A DNA stretch of 42,870 nt from UBA4644 sp900555855 (GCA_052289195.1 DAWAJD010000019.1:1-42870), one strand, 5' to 3'. Numbered from the stretch's first letter, positions 1-7,306 are shown. Program-made: numbers and translations. Notes: generated from the letters alone by a model not told the origin.

Positions 1-178
1 CGATGCCGCCGGTCTCGCCCTGCTTGCGGAGCTTCTGATGATGGGCGGTAATGGCAACGCCTTCCACGAGGACGGTGCCCTTTTTGGGAGATGCAGAGAT
101 GATCTTGCCCTGCTTGCCCTTATCCTTGCCGGAAAGTACCACTACGGTGTCGCCGGTCTTCACATGCAATGTGTTCAT
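1..178 (-). CDS. rplX: 50S ribosomal protein L24, cut by the window edge
   Basis: The N-terminal 59 residues of L24 are present and the C-terminus lies outside the window. The translation begins MNTLHVKTGD and carries the KOW-type stretch VVVLSGKDKGKQGKI, which is typical of L24. L24 starts assembly of the 50S subunit by binding the 5' end of 23S rRNA. The ATG at 178 lies 15 nt after the rplN stop with a purine-rich site before it. It is the last visible gene of the S10 operon, in the usual order L14-L24. Partial only because of the window boundary; no sign of damage. Confidence 0.95.
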   Translation of the reverse strand, partial: MNTLHVKTGDTVVVLSGKDKGKQGKIISASPKKGTVLVEGVAITAHHQKLRKQGETGGI

Positions 179-193
179 AAATCAGCGTCCTCC

Positions 194-562
194 TTACAGT
201 ACTTCGGGAGCCAGGGAGAGGATCTTGGTATAGTCTCTCTCACGCAGCTCGCGGGCAACCGGTCCAAAGATACGGGTGCCCTGGGGGGTCTTGTCGTCCT
301 TGATGATGACGGCGGCGTTTTCGTCGAAGCGGACATAGCTGCCGTCGTTGCGGCGCAGGCCCTTGCGGGTGCGGACGATGACGGCCTTGACCACATCGCC
401 CTTCTTCACCTGACCGCCGGGCGCAGCCTTGCGCACGGAGGCCACGACCACATCGCCGATATTGCCGTATCTGCGGGTGGAGCCGCCCAGGACACGGATG
501 CACTTGAGTTCTTTTGCGCCGGTATTGTCAGCCACGCGCAGATAAGTTTCAGCTTGTACCAT
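194..562 (-). CDS. rplN: 50S ribosomal protein L14
   Basis: A 122-residue protein, the standard length for bacterial L14. It starts MVQAETYLRVADNTGAKEL and contains the conserved VKAVIVRTRKG and FDENAAVIIKD segments. L14 sits at the 30S-50S interface of the large subunit. An AGGAGG site lies 6-7 nt before the ATG. It lies between rpsQ and rplX in the classical S10/spc gene order and is almost certainly co-transcribed with them. Nothing unusual is seen. Confidence 0.97.
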   Translation of the reverse strand: MVQAETYLRVADNTGAKELKCIRVLGGSTRRYGNIGDVVVASVRKAAPGGQVKKGDVVKAVIVRTRKGLRRNDGSYVRFDENAAVIIKDDKTPQGTRIFGPVARELRERDYTKILSLAPEVL

Positions 563-574
563 GACGGTCCCTCC

Positions 575-832
575 TTATTTCGCTTTTTCGACGATCTCAA
601 CGACGCGCCATCTCTTGTCGCGGGACAGGGGACGGGTCTCCATCACGCGGACCTTATCGCCCACGCCGCACTCGTTGTTCTCATCGTGTGCCTTGAGTTT
701 ATAGGTGCTCTTCACGGTCTTCTTGTAGAGCGGATGCTGGACTCTGTCTTCGATCGCAACCACGACGGTCTTATCCATCTTGTCAGAAACGACCATGCCG
801 ACCCTCGTTTTGCGGAAAGCTCTTTCACTCAT
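575..832 (-). CDS. rpsQ: 30S ribosomal protein S17
   Basis: An 85-residue protein beginning MSERAFRKTRVGMVVSDKMDK, with the S17 signature region VRVMETRPLSRDKRWRV near the C-terminus. S17 binds 16S rRNA early in assembly of the 30S subunit (OB fold). The length is normal for the family. It is 12 nt from rplN and 20 nt from rpmC, so it is part of the same transcript. Confidence 0.97.
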   Translation of the reverse strand: MSERAFRKTRVGMVVSDKMDKTVVVAIEDRVQHPLYKKTVKSTYKLKAHDENNECGVGDKVRVMETRPLSRDKRWRVVEIVEKAK

Positions 833-852
833 CGTTTGTTCCTCCTTACCGC

Positions 853-1050
853 TTACTTGGCGGCGAGCTCGAGCTCGCGCAGCACAGTCTTGACCCGGGC
901 GATGTCGTGCTTGACCTCGGCAAGACGGCCGGGGTTTTCCAGCTGATTGGTGGCGTGCTGAAGACGCAGGTTGAACAGGTCCTTCTTCAGCTCCAGCAGC
1001 TTGGCGTTCAGCTGCTCCTGAGACATCTCACGAACTTCTTTGATCTTCAT
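853..1050 (-). CDS. rpmC: 50S ribosomal protein L29
   Basis: A 65-residue, highly helical protein beginning MKIKEVREMSQEQLNAKLLE, with the L29 core LFNLRLQHATNQLENP followed by the IARVKTVLRE helix. L29 lies beside the exit tunnel of the large subunit. The start codon overlaps the last base of the rplP stop, which suggests translational coupling with L16. Normal length and position. Confidence 0.96.
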   Translation of the reverse strand: MKIKEVREMSQEQLNAKLLELKKDLFNLRLQHATNQLENPGRLAEVKHDIARVKTVLRELELAAK

Positions 1051-1487
1051 TACGCTTCACCACCATTCTCGGTCACGGCGTCCTCGCGCTTGACAATCTT
1101 GCACTTGACGGGCAGCTTGTAGCTGGCGAGGCGCAGGGCTTCTCTTGCAGCTTCCTCTCCGACGCCGGCGATCTCGAACATGACGCGGCCGGGCTTGACC
1201 ACGGCCACCCAGTATTCGGGGGAGCCTTTACCGGAACCCATGCGGGTCTCGGCGGGCTTTTCGGTGACGGGCTTGTCGGGGAAGATCTTGATCCAGACCT
1301 GGCCGCCGCGCTTGGTGTAACGGGTCATCGCCACACGGGCCGCCTCGATCTGGTTGCTGGTGATCCACGCGGGCTCGGTGGCCACCAGACCAAACTCACC
1401 GTAGTTGACAACATTGCCGCGGGTAGCTTTGCCCTTCATGCGGCCGCGCTGCACTCTGCGGTATTTGACTCTCTTAGGCATTAACAT
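1050..1487 (-). CDS. rplP: 50S ribosomal protein L16
   Basis: A 145-residue protein that starts MLMPKRVKYRRVQRGRMKG, matching the conserved N-terminus of Gram-positive L16 (MLxPKRVKYRR). The later RMGSGKGSPEYWVAVVKPG motif is diagnostic. L16 binds near the A-site and peptidyl-transferase region. The start codon ATG shares one base with the rpsC stop (TAATG arrangement), and its GGAGGAG ribosome site lies inside the end of rpsC, so translation of the two is probably coupled. Confidence 0.97.
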   Translation of the reverse strand: MLMPKRVKYRRVQRGRMKGKATRGNVVNYGEFGLVATEPAWITSNQIEAARVAMTRYTKRGGQVWIKIFPDKPVTEKPAETRMGSGKGSPEYWVAVVKPGRVMFEIAGVGEEAAREALRLASYKLPVKCKIVKREDAVTENGGEA

Positions 1488-2365
1488 TAGTTTGCTCCTC
1501 CTTCCGTCTTGGGAGCCTCGGCGGGGGCAGCCGCAGGCGCGGCGGGCCGCTGATAGGGACGGCCCTGGGGACCCCGGGGGCCCGCAGAGAACTGCTTGCG
1601 CTCGCCAAAGCGGCCGCCATCGCGGCGCTCACGACGCTCGCCGCCTTCGCGGCGGTCACGGCGATCCCGGCGATCGCCATCGCGGCGGTCGCGGCGGTCA
1701 CGGCGGGGTGCTTCCACGGGAGTAGAGCGGGGGCCGCCGGTGAGGACTTCGCCCTTATACAGCCAGACCTTGACGCCGATGCGGCCATAGGTGGTCTTCG
1801 CCTCGGCAAAGCCGTAGTCGATATCGGCACGGAGGGTCTGCAGGGGGATGGTGCCCTCGTGATAATGCTCAACGCCCGCGATCTCGCGGCCGCCCAGACG
1901 GCCGGCGCAGTTGCACTTGATGCCCTTGGCACCCAGCTTCATGGCGCGCTGCATGGCCATCTTCATGGCGCGGCGGTGAGAGATGCGCTTTTCGATCTGC
2001 GCGGCGATGTTTTCTGCCACCAGCTGCGCGTTCAGATCGGGAGAGCGGACCTCCACGATGGAGATCGCCACAGGCTTGCCGATCATCTTGGAGACGGTCT
2101 CCTGGAGCTTTTCGATCTCCGCGCCGCCCTTGCCGACGATCATGCCGGGCTTGGCGCAGTGGATAAAGATGCGGACCTTGGCGCTGTCGCGCTCGATCTC
2201 GATGCGGGGGATGCCAGCCTGATACAGGTTGGTCTTGAGATAATTACGGATCTTGTTGTCCTCCACCAGCAGGTCGCCGACGAGTTCGTCTTTGGCAAAC
2301 CAACGGGAGTCCCATCCATTGATAACGCCCACGCGCAGACCGTGGGGATTGACTTTCTGGCCCAT
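1487..2365 (-). CDS. rpsC: 30S ribosomal protein S3 with an unusual charged C-terminal tail
   Basis: The first ~210 residues are ordinary S3: MGQKVNPHGLRVGVINGWDS at the start, a KH domain with the GxxG loop in PGMIVGKGGAEIEKL, and the C-terminal domain ending GIKVWLYKGEV-like (here GVKVWLYKGEVL). S3 is at the mRNA entry site of the 30S subunit. At 292 residues it is about 70 longer than common S3. The extra ~82 residues, from about residue 211, comprise repeated RRD triplets (DNA about 1610-1720), then a Gly/Arg stretch, then a Pro/Ala-rich end. The tail is in frame and followed directly by rplP, so it looks genuine rather than a frameshift. Confidence 0.96.
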   Translation of the reverse strand: MGQKVNPHGLRVGVINGWDSRWFAKDELVGDLLVEDNKIRNYLKTNLYQAGIPRIEIERDSAKVRIFIHCAKPGMIVGKGGAEIEKLQETVSKMIGKPVAISIVEVRSPDLNAQLVAENIAAQIEKRISHRRAMKMAMQRAMKLGAKGIKCNCAGRLGGREIAGVEHYHEGTIPLQTLRADIDYGFAEAKTTYGRIGVKVWLYKGEVLTGGPRSTPVEAPRRDRRDRRDGDRRDRRDRREGGERRERRDGGRFGERKQFSAGPRGPQGRPYQRPAAPAAAPAEAPKTEGGAN

Positions 2366-2380
2366 AGTTTCCCTCCTGAC

Positions 2381-2716
2381 TTATTCTTTCTCGGCGAGAA
2401 CCATGTTGATGTGGCAGGTTCTCTTCTTAATGCCGGCAGCTCCGCCGCGGGCCCGGGGCATCATTCTCTTGAGAATGGGGCCGGGGCAGCACCAGATCTT
2501 GGCCACATACAGCTTCTCGGGATCCATCTCGAAGTTGTTTTCCGCGTTGGCGGCGCAGCTCTTGAGCAGCTTCATCAGCGGCTCGCTGGCGGCCTTGCGG
2601 GTGTTCATCAGGATGGCGGCGGCCGTAGCCACATCCTTATCCCGGATCAGATCGCAGACGATCTTCACCTTGCGGGGAGACATGCGAACGAACTTAACAG
2701 ATGCTTTCGCTTCCAT
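2381..2716 (-). CDS. rplV: 50S ribosomal protein L22
   Basis: A 111-residue protein starting MEAKASVKFVRMSPRKVKIV, followed by VCDLIRDKDV and the C-terminal hairpin region RGGAAGIKKRTCHINMVLAE. L22 contacts all domains of 23S rRNA, and its loop lines the exit tunnel. Normal length; no deletion is seen in the tunnel loop. It lies between rpsS and rpsC, as expected. Confidence 0.97.
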   Translation of the reverse strand: MEAKASVKFVRMSPRKVKIVCDLIRDKDVATAAAILMNTRKAASEPLMKLLKSCAANAENNFEMDPEKLYVAKIWCCPGPILKRMMPRARGGAAGIKKRTCHINMVLAEKE

Positions 2717-2733
2717 GTTGACTTTACCTCCCC

Positions 2734-3006
2734 TTATTTCCCGGTCTTGCTGCCGGCGTGACCCCGGAAGGTACGCGTGGGAGCAAACTCGCCCAGCTTG
2801 TGTCCGACCATATCCTCGGTGACATACACGGGGATATGCTTTCTGCCGTCATGGACGGCGATGGTGTGGCCCACGAACTCCGGGAAAATGGTGGAGGCGC
2901 GGGACCAGGTCTTCAGGACCTTCTTTTCACCAGCTTCATTCAGCTGATGGACCCTTTTCAGCAGCTCGGGAGCCACAAAGGGGCCCTTTTTCACACTTCT
3001 GCCCAT
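2734..3006 (-). CDS. rpsS: 30S ribosomal protein S19
   Basis: A 90-residue protein starting MGRSVKKGPFVAPELLKRV, with the conserved TWSRASTIFPEFVGHTIAVHDGR and GHKLGEFAPTRTFRGH motifs. S19 is in the head of the 30S subunit, near S13 and the decoding A-site. Normal length; 17 nt from rplV and 19 nt from rplB. Confidence 0.97.
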   Translation of the reverse strand: MGRSVKKGPFVAPELLKRVHQLNEAGEKKVLKTWSRASTIFPEFVGHTIAVHDGRKHIPVYVTEDMVGHKLGEFAPTRTFRGHAGSKTGK

Positions 3007-3025
3007 ATGATTGTGCTCCTTTCAA

Positions 3026-3859
3026 TTATTTACCGTTACGACGCTTGACGATCTGCTTGTCGGTACGATGATTCTTCTTGCGGGTCTTGTAACCCAGAGC
3101 GGGCTTGCCCCAGGGGGTCACAGGGCCGGGACGGCCGATGGGGGCTTTGCCCTCGCCGCCGCCGTGGGGGTGATCGCAGGGGTTCATGACAGAGCCGCGG
3201 ACGGTGGGACGGACGCCCATATGACGGGTCTTACCGGCCTTGCCGCGATTGACATTGCTCTGATCGATGTTGCCCACCTGGCCGATGGTGGCGCGGCAGC
3301 CCATCTTGATGTAGCGGACTTCGCCGGAGGGCAGACGCACCTGCGCGGAAGCACCTTCCTTCGCCATCAGCTGCGCGGCGCCGCCCGCAGTGCGGACCAG
3401 CTGGCCGCCGCGGCCGGGGATCAGCTCGATGTTGTGGATCATGGTACCCAGGGGGATGTTGGCGATGGGCAGGCAGTTGCCGGGCTTGATGTCGGCGCCC
3501 TCGCCGGAAACGATCACATCGCCCACATTCAGGCCGTAGGGGGCCAGGATATAGCGCTTCTCGCCGTCTTCATACTGGACCAGGGCGATGTGCGCGGTAC
3601 GGTTGGGATCGTATTCGATGGTCAGCACGGTAGCGGGCATATCCAGCTTCTCGCGCTTGAAATCGATGATGCGGTATTTCTGCTTGTTGCCGCCGCCGTG
3701 GTGACGGACGGTGATGCGGCCATAGCTGTTGCGGCCGGCGTTTTTCTTCAGCGGCTCCAGCAGGCTCTTCTCAGGCTTGACCTTGCTCAGTCCACGGTAG
3801 TCGGTCACCGTCATCTGACGGCGGGACGGCGTCGTGGGCTTAAAGGTTTTGATCGCCAT
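3026..3859 (-). CDS. rplB: 50S ribosomal protein L2
   Basis: A 277-residue protein starting MAIKTFKPTTPSRRQMTVTDY, with the L2 signature VRGSVMNPCDHPHGGGEGKAP. The conserved His in the NPxDHPHGGG motif, near the peptidyl-transferase centre, is present. It is required for subunit joining and tRNA binding. The gap of 135 nt upstream to rplW is the widest but one in this operon and contains four stem-loops. Confidence 0.97.
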   Translation of the reverse strand: MAIKTFKPTTPSRRQMTVTDYRGLSKVKPEKSLLEPLKKNAGRNSYGRITVRHHGGGNKQKYRIIDFKREKLDMPATVLTIEYDPNRTAHIALVQYEDGEKRYILAPYGLNVGDVIVSGEGADIKPGNCLPIANIPLGTMIHNIELIPGRGGQLVRTAGGAAQLMAKEGASAQVRLPSGEVRYIKMGCRATIGQVGNIDQSNVNRGKAGKTRHMGVRPTVRGSVMNPCDHPHGGGEGKAPIGRPGPVTPWGKPALGYKTRKKNHRTDKQIVKRRNGK

Positions 3860-3903
3860 AGGTGATTCACTCCTTATTTCGTTTTCGTTTTGCGCCGCGC
3901 CTC

Positions 3904-3988
3904 ATGCCGCGGCATACTTTCGGCAGCGCGGGGCGCTGCGCGATCGGAAGCGCTTTCGCGCTCTCGTCTGCAGGGGAGCTTGCTCCCC
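3904..3988 (-). repeat. Four consecutive stem-loops between rplW and rplB
   Basis: In an operon where most gaps are under 25 nt, this 135-nt gap holds four separate inverted repeats. They are GGGGAGC/GCTCCCC (3973-3979/3982-3988), AGCGC/GCGCT (3949-3953/3958-3962, giving a GAAA tetraloop in the transcript), GCAGCGC/GCGCTGC (3923-3929/3933-3939) and the palindrome ATGCCGCGGCAT (3904-3915). None is followed by a U-run, so they are not ordinary terminators. They might be processing sites, transcript stabilisers or a protein-binding element. Function not known to me. Confidence 0.6.
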
Positions 3989-3994
3989 CGGGGA

Positions 3995-4291
3995 TCAGAC
4001 CATACCTTCGAACAACTCGATGGTCTTGGACTCTTCCGTCAGACGGATGATCGCCTTTTTCCGCTCGGGCTTGCGGCCGGAGCGGCCGGTGCGGCCGCGG
4101 ACATTCTTGCCGGCCACACGGATGGTGTTGACGCTGAGGACCTTCACGCCGAAGATCTCTTCGATGGCCTTGCGGATCTCCACCTTATTGGCGTCCAGGG
4201 CCACTTCAAAGACATATTTCTTGTCGCCCACGGATTCCATGGACTTCTCGGTGATCACCGGGCGCTTGATGATATCGTAAGCGGTTTTCAT
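3995..4291 (-). CDS. rplW: 50S ribosomal protein L23
   Basis: A 98-residue protein beginning MKTAYDIIKRPVITEKSMES, the usual L23 N-terminus, with IEEIFGVKVLSVNTIRVAGK in the middle. L23 sits at the exit of the peptide tunnel and docks trigger factor and SRP. The start codon overlaps the rplD stop by four bases (ATGA), indicating translational coupling. Normal length. Confidence 0.96.
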   Translation of the reverse strand: MKTAYDIIKRPVITEKSMESVGDKKYVFEVALDANKVEIRKAIEEIFGVKVLSVNTIRVAGKNVRGRTGRSGRKPERKKAIIRLTEESKTIELFEGMV

Positions 4292-4914
4292 TTGGCGTAT
4301 ACCTCCTGGATCTTTTCCACAGCGGCCTTGTCGAAGACCAGCTTGTCAGCCTTCAGGATGTCATAGACGCAGAACACGCCGGAGAAGGTGGTCTGGACGC
4401 CGGGGATATTGCGGGCGGAGAGGACCACATTCTTTTCCACATTGTTGGTCATGACCAGGGCCTTGCCCTCGGCGCCGACGGCCTTCAGGAACTGGACCAT
4501 ATTCCGGGTCTTGACCTCGCCCAGCGCGATATTGTCCACAACGATCAGATCGCCGGCGGCGGTCTTGGCGCTGAGGGCGCTGACGATGGCCAGCTTCTTG
4601 GCCTTGCGGTTCAGGCTGTAGCTGTAATCCCGGGGCTTGGGGCCCAGGGCGATGCCGCCGTGCGTCCACTGGGGAGCGCGGGTCGAGCCCTGACGGGCGC
4701 AGCCGGAGCCCTTCTGACGACGGGGCTTTCTGCCGCCGCCGGAAACCTCGGCGCGGGTCAGCGTGCTCTGGGTTCCGTGACGCTGATTGGCCAGATAGCA
4801 CTTCACATCGGCGTGAACAACGGCCATGTTGGGCTCGATGCCGAATACGCTGTCATTGAGTTCGATCTCACCGACGATCTTGCCGGTCATATCTACTACA
4901 TTAGTCTTAGGCAT
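4288..4914 (-). CDS. rplD: 50S ribosomal protein L4
   Basis: A 208-residue protein, typical of L4. It carries the extended-loop motif GGGRKPRRQKGSGCARQGS, then GPKPRDYSYSLNRKAKKLA. L4 binds domain I of 23S rRNA, and its loop reaches the tunnel. In Escherichia coli L4 also represses its own S10 operon; whether that happens here is unknown. It is 18 nt downstream of rplC. Confidence 0.97.
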   Translation of the reverse strand: MPKTNVVDMTGKIVGEIELNDSVFGIEPNMAVVHADVKCYLANQRHGTQSTLTRAEVSGGGRKPRRQKGSGCARQGSTRAPQWTHGGIALGPKPRDYSYSLNRKAKKLAIVSALSAKTAAGDLIVVDNIALGEVKTRNMVQFLKAVGAEGKALVMTNNVEKNVVLSARNIPGVQTTFSGVFCVYDILKADKLVFDKAAVEKIQEVYAK

Positions 4915-4932
4915 TGTATTTCCTCCTCCCCA

Positions 4933-5652
4933 TTAGCTTCTTGCAGAGGCCTTCTGCGGATTGCGTCCGGAAGCCTTCTGCGGGTTCTTGCTGATGCCGG
5001 CGTCGGCATGCTTGACCTTGATGTTCTTCACAGTGTTCTTGAGAAAGACCACAGAGCCCTTGGGGCCGGGGACGGCGCCGCGGATGGCGATCATGTTGGC
5101 CTCGGCGTCCACCTTCACCACTTCCAGGTTCTGGACGGTGACCTGCTCGGCGCCCAGATGGCCGGCCATCTTCTTGCCGGGCATGACGCGGGAAGGATCG
5201 GTGTTGGCGCCCATGGAGCCCACGCTGCGGTGGACAGGGCCAACGCCGTGGGAATGGCACTGAACATGGGCGTTCCAGCGCTTGACCACGCCGGCATAGC
5301 CCTTGCCCTTGCTGGTGCCGATGACGTCGATCTTGTCGCCGGCGGCAAAGACATCCGCCTTGACCACATCGCCGACATTCATCTCGGCAGCCTTCTCCAG
5401 GCGGAACTCCTTCAGGTACTTCTTGGCGGAAACGCCGGCCTTTTCAAAGTGGCCCTTCTGGGGCTTGGTGGTCTTCTTGTCCGCCAGGTCTTCAAAGCCC
5501 AGCTGGACGGAAGCATAGCCGTCGTTTTCCACAGTCTTCTTCTGCACCACGGTGCAGGGGCCGGCTTCGATGACGGTAACGGGGATCACATTGCCCTTTT
5601 CGTCAAAGATCTGGGTCATGCCGACTTTCTTTCCGATGATTGCTTTCTGCAC
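4933..5652 (-). CDS. rplC: 50S ribosomal protein L3
   Basis: A 239-residue protein that starts with a GTG codon (GGAGG site 7 nt upstream) as MQKAIIGKKVGMTQIFDEKG. The L3 signature region GVVKRWNAHVQCHSHG and the loop RSVGSMGANTDPSRVMPGKKMAGHLG (residues about 145-170) are present. L3 reaches the peptidyl-transferase centre. The C-terminus has a short repeated stretch (KNPQKASGRNPQKASARS), slightly longer than common L3. The 125-nt gap upstream to rpsJ contains hairpins. Confidence 0.97.
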   Translation of the reverse strand: MQKAIIGKKVGMTQIFDEKGNVIPVTVIEAGPCTVVQKKTVENDGYASVQLGFEDLADKKTTKPQKGHFEKAGVSAKKYLKEFRLEKAAEMNVGDVVKADVFAAGDKIDVIGTSKGKGYAGVVKRWNAHVQCHSHGVGPVHRSVGSMGANTDPSRVMPGKKMAGHLGAEQVTVQNLEVVKVDAEANMIAIRGAVPGPKGSVVFLKNTVKNIKVKHADAGISKNPQKASGRNPQKASARS

Positions 5653-5686
5653 GTTATTTCCTCCTTGCAGTTAGTGGTTGGTCAGT

Positions 5687-5748
5687 AGTACGGAGCAGTA
5701 ACGGTACTCCGCCTTCGCTTCTCAACATAACCTGCTTCTCGCGAAGCA
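5687..5748 (-). repeat. Stem-loops in the rpsJ-rplC gap
   Basis: The 125-nt untranslated gap between rpsJ and rplC contains a clear 6-bp hairpin, TGCTTC/GAAGCA at 5733-5738/5743-5748, with a GNRA-type GCGA loop in the transcript. A second element has two competing pairings: AGTAC/GTACT (5687-5691/5704-5708) and CGGAG/CTCCG (5691-5695/5707-5711). Neither is followed by a U-run. As in the rplW-rplB gap, the role is unknown; the alternative pairings would allow a switch, but that is speculation. Confidence 0.5.
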
Positions 5749-5777
5749 AGGGTGCTGACTTAAATAATGAATGGGGC

Positions 5778-6089
5778 TTACAGCTTGATCTCGATCTCCA
5801 CGCCGGCGGGCAGGTCCAGGTTCATCAGGGCTTCCACGGTCTTCTGGGCGGGGTTCTTGATGTCGATCAGGCGCTTGTGGGTGCGGCGCTCAAACTGCTC
5901 GCGGCTGTCCTTATACTTATGGACGGCGCGCAGGATGGTGACCACCTTCTTGTCGGTGGGCAGGGGGATGGGGCCGGAGACCTCGGCGCCGGTGCGCTTG
6001 GCGGTCTCAACGATCTTGGCGGCGGCCTGGTCGATGACGGTGTGGTCATAGGCCTTCAGTCTGATCCGCATGTTCTGCATGTCTGCCAT
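5778..6089 (-). CDS. rpsJ: 30S ribosomal protein S10
   Basis: A 103-residue protein starting MADMQNMRIRLKAYDHTVID, with the S10 motif SGPIPLPTDKKVVTILR and the C-terminal NLDLPAGVEIEIKL. S10 (also NusE) is in the 30S head and takes part in antitermination. The reading frame stays open upstream to 6332, but the ATG at 6089 fits the family N-terminus and has a GGAGA site 8 nt before it. It is the first gene of the operon and is preceded by a long untranslated leader. Confidence 0.97.
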   Translation of the reverse strand: MADMQNMRIRLKAYDHTVIDQAAAKIVETAKRTGAEVSGPIPLPTDKKVVTILRAVHKYKDSREQFERRTHKRLIDIKNPAQKTVEALMNLDLPAGVEIEIKL

Positions 6090-6498
6090 AGTTGGTTCTC
6101 CTTTTTCATACAATGTTTTTCTCGTGAGGTGACATTGTACGGCCGAAAGCTCGCCACGCATCCGTGTGTATCGTCCTGTTCCAATAAATGAAACCGGCGA
6201 TACAAACATCCGTCCGGCGTTAAGGCGCAAATTGGTTCCCACCGGGCTTGCCGATCCCTGACCGGCAGTTCCGCGGCTTGCGGGGAACATTCGCGCGTCT
6301 TCAGCATTCCTATTGTCTTGCCGCAAGGGCATGACCTCCGTTCCGGCCTGCCTGTGAAGCAGGACGATAGGAACGCAGCTTTCTGTGCCGCCCGATTGTC
6401 GGACTTACTCCACCGAAGTTACCCGCCTGCGGCGGCAATCTCCGGCTTCCTCGCTGCCTGTATCACGACATACAGGCATAATACGCCCTTTCAGGCGC
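6090..6498 (-). ncRNA. Long structured 5' leader of the S10 operon (candidate cis-acting RNA)
   Basis: About 400 nt separate the predicted transcription start (near 6498) from rpsJ. No convincing gene is present, but there are many inverted repeats. They include 6455-6462/6471-6478 (8 bp); 6307-6313/6367-6373, which encloses two smaller hairpins (6347-6351/6359-6363 and 6319-6322/6328-6331); 6268-6274/6280-6288 with a bulge; 6249-6253/6263-6267; 6168-6173/6198-6203 with further inner pairing; and 6109-6116/6132-6139 (8 bp), which ends 19 nt before the rpsJ start. There is no U-run that would end a separate RNA, so it reads into rpsJ. I do not recognise RNase P, tmRNA, 6S or T-box signatures. 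A ribosomal-protein autoregulatory leader is the simplest guess. Confidence 0.55.
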
Positions 6499-6504
6499 TT
6501 TATC

Positions 6505-6533
6505 AGCATATCACCCCCCGGGGCGAAAGTCAA
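6505..6533 (-). promoter_or_regulatory. Predicted sigma-A promoter of the S10 operon
   Basis: On the minus strand, TTGACT (6533-6528) and TATGCT (6510-6505) are separated by exactly 17 nt. They match 5/6 and 4/6 of the vegetative consensus. Transcription would begin near 6498. It faces away from the lexA promoter about 110 bp away. Confidence 0.7.
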
Positions 6534-6634
6534 GCCTTTTTTCCCGGTTTTTTCCGATTTTTTCGCCGTTTTTCCCTGCAAAACCGCGGCAAATGCAAAA
6601 ATCGGTCCCGGCTTTGCTTCCGGCAAAGTTTTGT

Positions 6635-6648
6635 CAAACAAATGTTTG
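6635..6648. promoter_or_regulatory. LexA operator (SOS box) upstream of lexA
   Basis: CAAACAAATGTTTG is a near-palindrome that fits the Firmicute SOS-box pattern (CGAACatatGTTCG type), with the arms AAAC and GTTT four bases apart. It overlaps the first bases of the -35 element of the lexA promoter, where bound LexA would block RNA polymerase. LexA autoregulation is well established; the exact match here is by eye. Confidence 0.75.
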
Positions 6649-6674
6649 CTTTTTGGAAACATCTGTGCTATACT
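6646..6674 (+). promoter_or_regulatory. Predicted promoter of lexA-recG
   Basis: TTGCTT (6646-6651) and TATACT (6669-6674) are separated by 17 nt. The start would be near 6681, about 32 nt before the lexA ATG. The -35 overlaps the SOS box. Confidence 0.7.
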
Positions 6675-6712
6675 ATTAAAAAATCAGGAAACATCCCTGT
6701 GAGGTGCTTTGT

Positions 6713-7306
6713 ATGAAACAGCTCAGCCCCATGCGGCAGCGCATTCTGGAGTTTGTGACGGATTCCACCCGGGCCAACGGCTATCCCCCCACCGTGCGGG
6801 AGATCTGCGACGCCGTGGGCCTGCGCTCCCCCTCCACGGTCCACAGCCACCTGAAGATCCTGCAGGAGGGCGGCTATCTGGAAAAGAGTGACCACAAGAC
6901 CCGCGCCCTCTCCGTCAAGGGCGGCAGCGGCGCAGCCTTCCGCAGCGTTCCAGTTTTGGGCACGGTGACGGCGGGCCTGCCCATCCTGGCCCAGGAGGAC
7001 ACGCTGGGCTATGTCCCCTACGACGGGCCGGAGCAGGGGGAGATGTTTGCCCTGCAGGTCCGGGGCGAGAGCATGGTGGGCGCCGGCATTTTAGACGGCG
7101 ATATCGTCCTGGTCCGCCGGCAGAACACGGCCCTTTCCGGGCAGATCGTGGTGGCCCTTCTGGAGGACGAGGCCACGGTGAAGCGTCTGCGGCTGGCAAG
7201 GGACGGGGTCTGGCTGCTGCCGGAAAACCCGGCCTTTGACCCCATCGACGGCACCCACTGTCAGATCCTGGGCCTGGTGATCTCCCTCTACCGGCCAAGG
7301 GTATGA
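6713..7306 (+). CDS. lexA: LexA repressor
   Basis: A 197-residue SOS repressor. The N-terminal winged helix-turn-helix spans residues 1-65 (YPPTVREICDAVGLRSPSTVHSHL). The C-terminal S24 self-cleavage domain has Ser120 in GESM and Lys157 in ATVKR. The autocleavage site Ala87-Gly88 is in TVTAGLP. On DNA damage, RecA filaments trigger cleavage and SOS genes are released. The ATG at 6713 has a GAGGTG site 6 nt upstream; an upstream GTG at 6704 would lie within that site and is less likely. The stop overlaps the recG start (ATGA). Its own SOS box indicates autoregulation. Confidence 0.97.
   Translation: MKQLSPMRQRILEFVTDSTRANGYPPTVREICDAVGLRSPSTVHSHLKILQEGGYLEKSDHKTRALSVKGGSGAAFRSVPVLGTVTAGLPILAQEDTLGYVPYDGPEQGEMFALQVRGESMVGAGILDGDIVLVRRQNTALSGQIVVALLEDEATVKRLRLARDGVWLLPENPAFDPIDGTHCQILGLVISLYRPRV

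Noticed and set aside
1610..1735. Frameshift or sequencing error as the cause of the long S3 tail
   Set aside because: The frame is continuous, charged repeats are regular, and the stop lies exactly at the rplP start with the ribosome site in place.
6210..6260. T-box-like GGTGGGAACC in the S10 leader
   Set aside because: It departs from the T-box consensus, no terminator/antiterminator pair or specifier loop was found, and rpsJ is not a usual T-box target.
6056..6332. In-frame extension upstream of rpsJ and an overlapping 83-codon frame
   Set aside because: The rpsJ start at 6089 matches the family and has an RBS. The upstream sequence is better explained as an untranslated leader with hairpins.
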